Source: JBFMAI01 sp040755725 (GTDB taxonomy: Bacteria; Planctomycetota; Phycisphaerae; UBA1845; Fen-1342). Taken from it: a stretch of 64,000 nucleotides of DNA. The notes beneath the pieces were generated by a model. The model saw nothing but the letters and a program-made list of their open reading frames with translations. It did not search any database and was not told the origin of the DNA. Shown here one piece after another: positions 58,624 through 64,000 of this stretch (its first letter is position 1; each line of letters starts with the position of its first letter). The stretch spans positions 81,151 to 145,150 of the forward strand of contig JBFMAI010000001.1 in assembly GCA_040755725.1 (NCBI GenBank). The letters run 5' to 3'. The translations under genes and the position numbers were made by a program.

Positions 58624-61600
58624 TCACGGCGTCGCGGTCCGAAGCGTCAGCGGCACATCGTACGAATCCGGGGACGATGGCGGCGAAGTCTCGTCGGGGC
58701 GCGGGGCCGGCGTGGCCGGGCCGTACAGGTCATCCGCGGGCGAAGGTGGGGCCGTGGCCGGCGACCCGGCGGCGGGCACGTTGCCCGCGTTGCCTTGCAG
58801 GTCGTTCATTTCCTCGGGACGCACCTGCAAGCCCTCGAACAGCGGGTCCGTCAGCATCTCCGCCGGAATGACGCTCATGCGATCGCGTTCCGCGACGGAC
58901 AGGTCGCGGTAGGCGTCGGGGGTACGGACGACGCGGGGCGTGAGGACGACCAGCAGCTCGCTGCGTTTGGTCGTGTCCCGCTGGTTGCGGAACAGCAGCC
59001 CCAGGCCGGGGATGTCGCCCAGGATGGGGATCTTCTGCTCGCGGTTCTCCGTCCGCGACGTAATCAGCCCGCCCAGCACGACCGTCTCGCTGTCCTTTAC
59101 CGTCACCGTCGTCTTGGCCTCGCGGCGGAAGAACACCGGCGCGGTCACACCCTGCCCCACGGCCACCGTCGAACCCGAGAAGTCCGAGACCTCTTGCTTG
59201 ATCTCCATCCGCACAAACCCGTCGGGGTTAATCTGCGGCGTCACCTCGAGCTTGATGCCGATGCGCTCGCGGGCCACGCTCGTGGTGATCTGCCCGCCGA
59301 TGGTCGTCGAGGTTCCGGTCACGTACGGCACGTCGTTGCTGATGTCGATGTACGCTTCCTGGTTGTCCATCGCCACGATCTGCGGGCGGCTCAGGACGTT
59401 CAGGCTGCCTTCGCTCTGGAGCGTGCGGAACAGGAAGTTGAAGTCGGCTCCGGTGATCGTGAACGTGAAGCCGCCCAGGCCGCTGCCGGCCGCGCCCAGG
59501 TCCGTCCCGCCCACGTAGTCGTACGTGGTCGTGTCGGTCGGCCCGGCCTTGGCGTATTGCAGGTCCTGGAAGGCGAACTCCACGCCCAGTTCCAGGTCGT
59601 TGTCCATCGTCACCTCGACGATCAACACCTGGATCATGACCTGCGGCGGGGGCTGGTCCAGATCGCGGACCACCTTCATCACCGAGTCGCGGAAACGCGG
59701 GTCCACGTCCAAGACGATCTTGTTGGCGTCCTTGTTGGCGATGGCCGTGATCTGCCGCTCCTGCCGGACCGCGATCGAGACCTCCTCGCCGATGTCCTGG
59801 AGCCGCTTCTGCTCCGCGTCGCTGAACTCCTTGATCGAAGGGGCCAGCGACTCGGCGGTGATGTTGCGCGGGGAGTACACGAACGTTTCGCGCTCCTGGA
59901 TCGGGATGGTGTCGAGTTCGAGGATCATCTCCTCCACGAGGTCGAGGTAGCCGGGCGTGCCGGCCGCGATCACCGAATTGGTCCGCACGTCGGTCGTGAA
60001 CGCGACCTCCTGGCGACCGCCTTCGCCGATGCCGCCGGCCAGCGACAACACCCGCTCCGACTCCGCAGTCCCCCCCGTCCGTCCGGCCCCGGTCGTGGAC
60101 CGCCGCTCGAACAGCGTTTCCAGCATCTTGGCCATCTGCTCGGCGTCGGCGTTGCGCAGGCGGAAGACGCGGATCTTGGCGTCCTCGGGCGGCACATCAA
60201 CCGCGGCCACCAGCGACTCCATCAGCGGCATGCTCGCCGGCGGCGCCGTCACCACCAGGGAGTTCGTCCGCAAGTCGGCGATGACGGAGATTTCCGCCCG
60301 GATGGCCTTCAGTGTTTCCAGGCCCATTTCGGGATGCTGCCGCTGGAAGATGAGCAGCACCTGTTTGTCGGCGTCCTGCCGGCTGCCCGATGTGCCGCCG
60401 CCGCGGGTGCCCGTCCCGCCCACCGAGCCCCCGCGCAGCTCCAGGATGCTCTGGAGCAGCTCGCCGGCCTTCTCGGCGTCGGCCTGCTTCAGCTTGAAGA
60501 TCCGCACCACGGCGCCCTTGGTCGGCTCGGTGCCGTCGAGTTGCCGGACGAAGTCCTCGATGTCGCGCAGCAGCGCCGGCGGGCCGAACGCGACCACCGA
60601 GTTCGTCAGCTTGTCCGCCGTCACCGTCACGTCGATCTCGCCGCCCTTCTGTCCGCCGCCGCTGGGTTTCTTGAACACGTCCTGCACGGCCTTGGCGGCG
60701 TCCTCGGCCACGGCCCGCGCCAGCGGAATGACGACGGTCATGCGGCCGATCTCGCTGGGCCGGTCCAAAATCTCGACCCAGCGCTCCAGCACCGCCAAGT
60801 CCTCCCGCGCCGCGGCCAGTAGCAACGTGTCCGACACCGGGTCGGCAGCGACATGGATCGGCGTGCCCTTCAGCTTGGAATCCTGCTGCTTCAGGGCCTT
60901 GTCGATCATCTCCTGGAGCAGCGAGGCCACGTTGGCCGCGCTATTGAGCCGGACCTTGCGGGCGCGGAACACGACCGAACCGTCGAAGGGCTGGTCCAGC
61001 TCGCCGATCAGCCGCTGGGCCTCGGCCAGGTAGTCGCGCGTCCCCGTCAGCAGCAGCGAGTTGCTGCGCGGGTCGGCCACAACGGTCAGCGAGTCCTTGA
61101 CCTCCTTGTTCGTCTCGCGCTCGGCCTTCTGCTTCGCATCGAACATCTCCGTGAGCAGGCCCTGGAGCTTCAGGGCGTCGGCGTGGCGGAGTGCCTGGTA
61201 GCGCACGTCCACGACGCTGTATTTGTCCGCCGCGTCGAGCTGGAGCACGAGGTCCTCGATCATGTCGAACGTGTCGTCGGTGGCCAGGACGATCAGCGCG
61301 TTGGTGCGCTCCTCGGGCTGGACGATGGCGCTGTCGCGGGCGGCGTTCTTGTCAGCCCCCAGGGCCTTGGCCCGCTCGTCCAGCAGCTTGCCGAGCTTCT
61401 CGGCCAGCGTCGCGGCCTGCGTGTTCTTGAGCTCCAGCACGTGCGACTTCAGCCCGAGCGACAGCGTCGGCCGGTCCAGCTCGGCGATGAGGCCGCCGGC
61501 CAACAGGACCGCGTCGCTACGGCCGATCACGACGACCACGTTGCTCCGGGCGTCGTGTTGCACCACCAGCGGGTACGGCAGGCCCTTGGCCGCCAAGCCG

Positions 61601-63999
61601 GGTGGCACCGGCGGCAGCACGCCCTTTTGCAGCCCCTTGGCGTCGCCTTCACTCGGCCGCGCCAGGTAGCTCTTGTCCTTGAATATGTCCGTCAGCAGCT
61701 TGGCGACCTGCTCGGCGCCGGCGTGCTTGAGCGCGAACGCCTTCACGTCCGTGTCCACGCCGATCGGCAGCGTGTCGAACACCTCGACGATCGCCGCTAA
61801 CGCTTCATTGTTCTGCTTGGTCGAAAAGACGATCAGCGAGTTGGTGCCCTTTTCCGGCAGCACCTTGATCGGGCGCTCCAGGTCCAGGGGGGGCAGCTCG
61901 CGGCCGTCGGCCAGCCGCAGCCGCAGCAACTTCACGAACGGCGTGGCCCCCTTCTCGGAGGCGGCCTGGGCCGCGTTCTTCTGCTGCTCCTCGATCATCT
62001 CGGTCAGCACCTTGGCCACGTCGTCTGCGGTGCCGTTGCGGAGCTGGATCAGGACCACGTCGGCGCTGACGAAGCTGCCGCGCTCGTCCTCCGCCGTCAG
62101 CTCCACGTCGATCGTCTCGATCAGCCGCTGGATGTCCTGCACGTCCTTCGGCGTACCGATGACCAGCACGCTGTTGGAGCGATCGACAGCCGAGATCGAG
62201 GCCTGTGACTCGGGCGGGACCTCGCGCAGCTTGTTCAGCTTCTCAATTTGGGGCTTCAGCAGGGCGACCGCCTCGGCCGCCCGGATGTGGAACAGCGGCA
62301 CGGTGCGGAAGTCGGTGCCCTCGGCTTTCTCGACGTCCAACCGCTGCACCAGCTCGGCGATCTGCTCCATGATCGCCGCCGAGGCCGACACGATCAGCGA
62401 ATTGCTGCGGGCCTCGGCGTTGATGCTGAACTTGTCCTGCGGCCCCGGCCGCGCCGTGCGTGCCGAGATTTGCGCCTGGATGGCCTTGTCAATGATCGGT
62501 GCGAGCGCCGTGGCCTTAGCGCTTTGCAGCACGAACACCTCGATCACCGCCGGCGGGCTCGACCGCTCCATCATCGTCAGAATCTGCTCGATGAAGTCCA
62601 CGTCGTCCTGGTCGCCGGTGATGATCAGCCGCTGGCTGTCGACGGCCTTCGCCGTCACTTCGCCGCGCAGCGACCCGCTGATGCCGCTGAGCAGCGCCTC
62701 GGGACTGACCGGCGGCCCCCCCGGCGATTGCTGCTCGTCGGGCGGACCGGCGAGCGGGGAGCCCACCACGACGTCGGGCGGCGCGGGCGTCTGGCCGGCG
62801 GGCCGCTCCCTCACGGTCGCGCTTCGGTCCGGACGGCCGGCGCCCGGGGCCTCCGTGGCGCGCGGGGCCGGCTCGGGGGCGCGCCGTGGCGACCCCGCGG
62901 CGGGCGGCGTGGGCTCGGTGGTCGGGGGCTCACGCTGCTGAAGCGCCGCGAGCGCGGACTGGCGCAACTCACCCAGTCGGGTCGGCTCGTCCTGCTGCTC
63001 GGCATCCGCGGGCCCCGTCTCGGCCTCGACACGCGCCGCGTCCGGCGCGAACGGCAGAAGCAGGATCAGCGGCTGGACCAGCGCCAGCGGCCCGACGCCG
63101 CCGGACGGCAGGGCGCCCTGCCCCCCGGGTGGCCGCGTTCCGCCCCGTCGGCCGCCGCCCGACGGCGGGGTCGCGGGGCGGCTCGGCGTCGGCGTCCGCG
63201 ACCCGCCCGTACGGCGGATCGTCCCCGTCGTGCCGCCGCGACGCTGCTGCTGGAGGTCGGTGATGATGCGTTCGGCATCGTCGGCCGACAGATTGCGCAA
63301 CTCGACGACACGCGTGACGACGGAAGGAGAACGGACGTGTTCGAGCTGGCCGAGGATCGTCTCGACATGACCGAACAGGGTCGGATCGCCGGCGACGATG
63401 ATCGAGTTGGTGTACTCGTCGGCTCCGATGATGACCTGCTTGGCCCGCCGGCCGCTGGACTGGGCCAGCTCGTTCTCGGCCTGGTTGACGATGCGCTCGA
63501 CCTCGGTGGCCAGCCGGGCGGCGTCCTGCCCATGCGGCACTTCGATGACCCTGAAGGGCTCCTGCATCATCTCCTTGTTGTCGAAGCTCTTCACCAAGCT
63601 GCGGACGTGGTCCACCTGCCGCGGCGTGCCGCGGACGACCAGCTTCTTCGCATTGTCATTCGGGACGATTTGGGCCGCGGGGGTGGCGGGGGCCTGACCG
63701 CGCCGCCCGTCGCCGCCCTTGCTCTCGCCCTGGTCGAGGAACATGTTGATGAAGCTGACGATCTGCGACGGCGCGACGTTGTGGACCTCGATCTCGGCCA
63801 CGTCGCGCTGGGCGAGCTTGTCGAGTTCCTCAATCTTCTTGAAGATCAGGTCGCGCTTGTCCACCGGTCCCCACACCACGATCGTGTTCGTCGCCGCGTC
63901 GGGGACGATGCGCACCTCGTTCGCACCGCCGGCCGCGGCCGCCGCGGGCCGCCCCGCGCGCCCCGCGCGCCCGCCCGCCCCGCCGCCGCCGCCGAAGAT
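58624..63999 (-). CDS. giant secretin (type II/IV secretion outer-membrane channel) with many N-type repeats, 5' end outside window
   Basis: At least 1790 residues, running off the right edge. The C-terminal 340 residues are a classic secretin: MIQVLIVEVTMDNDLELGVEF, VLSRPQIVAMDNQEAYI, GIKLEVTPQINPDGFV, VKDSETVVLGGLI and PILGDIPGLGLLF. Before it the protein has about 15 repeats of the secretin N1-N3 type, each ending with a strand like [RT]NSLIV.. and a D/E-containing helix, e.g. ATNTIVVWGPVDKRDL, YTNSIIVAGDPTLFGHV, RSNSLIVSASAAIMEQI, RTNALIVLATDDTFDMI and RTNSVIAAGTPGYLDLV. GspD has three or four such domains. A Pro/Arg-rich linker at about residues 225-375 of the visible part splits the first three from the rest. 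The frame remains open at the edge, with a Gly/Ala/Arg-rich low-complexity stretch there. It is followed by a lipoprotein and a MreD-like gene. Confidence 0.88.
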   Translation of the reverse strand: MFGGGGGAGGRAGRAGRPAAAAAGGANEVRIVPDAATNTIVVWGPVDKRDLIFKKIEELDKLAQRDVAEIEVHNVAPSQIVSFINMFLDQGESKGGDGRRGQAPATPAAQIVPNDNAKKLVVRGTPRQVDHVRSLVKSFDNKEMMQEPFRVIEVPHGQDAARLATEVERIVNQAENELAQSSGRRAKQVIIGADEYTNSIIVAGDPTLFGHVETILGQLEHVRSPSVVTRVVELRNLSADDAERIITDLQQQRRGGTTGTIRRTGGSRTPTPSRPATPPSGGGRRGGTRPPGGQGALPSGGVGPLALVQPLILLLPFAPDAARVEAETGPADAEQQDEPTRLGELRQSALAALQQREPPTTEPTPPAAGSPRRAPEPAPRATEAPGAGRPDRSATVRERPAGQTPAPPDVVVGSPLAGPPDEQQSPGGPPVSPEALLSGISGSLRGEVTAKAVDSQRLIITGDQDDVDFIEQILTMMERSSPPAVIEVFVLQSAKATALAPIIDKAIQAQISARTARPGPQDKFSINAEARSNSLIVSASAAIMEQIAELVQRLDVEKAEGTDFRTVPLFHIRAAEAVALLKPQIEKLNKLREVPPESQASISAVDRSNSVLVIGTPKDVQDIQRLIETIDVELTAEDERGSFVSADVVLIQLRNGTADDVAKVLTEMIEEQQKNAAQAASEKGATPFVKLLRLRLADGRELPPLDLERPIKVLPEKGTNSLIVFSTKQNNEALAAIVEVFDTLPIGVDTDVKAFALKHAGAEQVAKLLTDIFKDKSYLARPSEGDAKGLQKGVLPPVPPGLAAKGLPYPLVVQHDARSNVVVVIGRSDAVLLAGGLIAELDRPTLSLGLKSHVLELKNTQAATLAEKLGKLLDERAKALGADKNAARDSAIVQPEERTNALIVLATDDTFDMIEDLVLQLDAADKYSVVDVRYQALRHADALKLQGLLTEMFDAKQKAERETNKEVKDSLTVVADPRSNSLLLTGTRDYLAEAQRLIGELDQPFDGSVVFRARKVRLNSAANVASLLQEMIDKALKQQDSKLKGTPIHVAADPVSDTLLLAAAREDLAVLERWVEILDRPSEIGRMTVVIPLARAVAEDAAKAVQDVFKKPSGGGQKGGEIDVTVTADKLTNSVVAFGPPALLRDIEDFVRQLDGTEPTKGAVVRIFKLKQADAEKAGELLQSILELRGGSVGGTGTRGGGTSGSRQDADKQVLLIFQRQHPEMGLETLKAIRAEISVIADLRTNSLVVTAPPASMPLMESLVAAVDVPPEDAKIRVFRLRNADAEQMAKMLETLFERRSTTGAGRTGGTAESERVLSLAGGIGEGGRQEVAFTTDVRTNSVIAAGTPGYLDLVEEMILELDTIPIQERETFVYSPRNITAESLAPSIKEFSDAEQKRLQDIGEEVSIAVRQERQITAIANKDANKIVLDVDPRFRDSVMKVVRDLDQPPPQVMIQVLIVEVTMDNDLELGVEFAFQDLQYAKAGPTDTTTYDYVGGTDLGAAGSGLGGFTFTITGADFNFLFRTLQSEGSLNVLSRPQIVAMDNQEAYIDISNDVPYVTGTSTTIGGQITTSVARERIGIKLEVTPQINPDGFVRMEIKQEVSDFSGSTVAVGQGVTAPVFFRREAKTTVTVKDSETVVLGGLITSRTENREQKIPILGDIPGLGLLFRNQRDTTKRSELLVVLTPRVVRTPDAYRDLSVAERDRMSVIPAEMLTDPLFEGLQVRPEEMNDLQGNAGNVPAAGSPATAPPSPADDLYGPATPAPRPDETSPPSSPDSYDVPLTLRTATP

Positions 64000-64000
64000 C

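Overview
The window is high-GC bacterial chromosome. It suggests a member of the Planctomycetota, probably of the Phycisphaerae type. The support is: a secreted beta-propeller protein ending in two EF-hand-like dockerin motifs of the form GDINxDGxxDFGDINPFV, and a second broken protein ending in a related motif; a DUF2934 small protein; a response regulator fused to an excisionase-type helix-turn-helix; a giant secretin with many N-type repeats; and many lipoproteins and signal peptides. This placement is inferred from protein styles only; no rRNA gene is present.

Layout. 1-12.2 kb: end of pyruvate kinase, a membrane glycosyltransferase, a VTT membrane protein, an RlmI-type methyltransferase, a LOG-family protein, the dockerin beta-propeller protein, ThpR, a DegP/HtrA protease and a GT2 glycosyltransferase. 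12.2-15.8 kb: lexA behind a near-consensus promoter, repeats, DUF2934, a gamma-carbonic anhydrase and an SNase-like nuclease. 15.9-20.5 kb: a tight respiratory operon (tetraheme cytochrome, Tat-exported four-cluster ferredoxin, NrfD, octaheme HAO-like cytochrome) behind an FNR/DNR-type box. 20.6-23.7 kb: DUF444, coaD, a metallophosphoesterase. 23.7-30.1 kb, mostly minus strand: a PhnD-like lipoprotein and pyrK with an attenuator-like leader, a Nudix hydrolase, a TPR protein and a B12-binding radical SAM protein. 30.2-32.3 kb: a lipoprotein and cytochrome oxidase subunits IV and III without subunits I and II. 32.6-34.5 kb: tRNA-Pro(UGG), a very long palindrome and an unrecognised gene. 34.5-43.1 kb, minus strand: a response regulator / HDOD-histidine kinase / AsmA-like operon, then mnmG. 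43.3-50.9 kb: a lipoprotein, hutI, a lipoprotein with Ig-like repeats, a decayed matrixin-like metalloprotease pseudogene and threonine synthase. 51.1-64 kb: rsfS, rpmB, an APC permease with a UspA-like tail, a D-2-hydroxyacid dehydrogenase homologue with replaced active-site residues, a secreted cyclophilin, a CBS protein, a MreD-like protein, a lipoprotein and the giant secretin, which runs off the right edge.

The most interesting system is the operon at 16.0-20.5 kb. It has the plan of nrfABCD (multiheme shuttle, NrfC ferredoxin, NrfD quinol subunit), but the terminal enzyme position is taken by an octaheme protein of the hydroxylamine-oxidoreductase family. Its promoter has an FNR-type site placed as in class II anaerobic promoters. 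Other notable points are the pyrK attenuator, the secretin with about 15 N-type repeats, the pseudo-active-site dehydrogenase and at least two families of short palindromic intergenic repeats. All calls come from reading the sequence; no database search was run.
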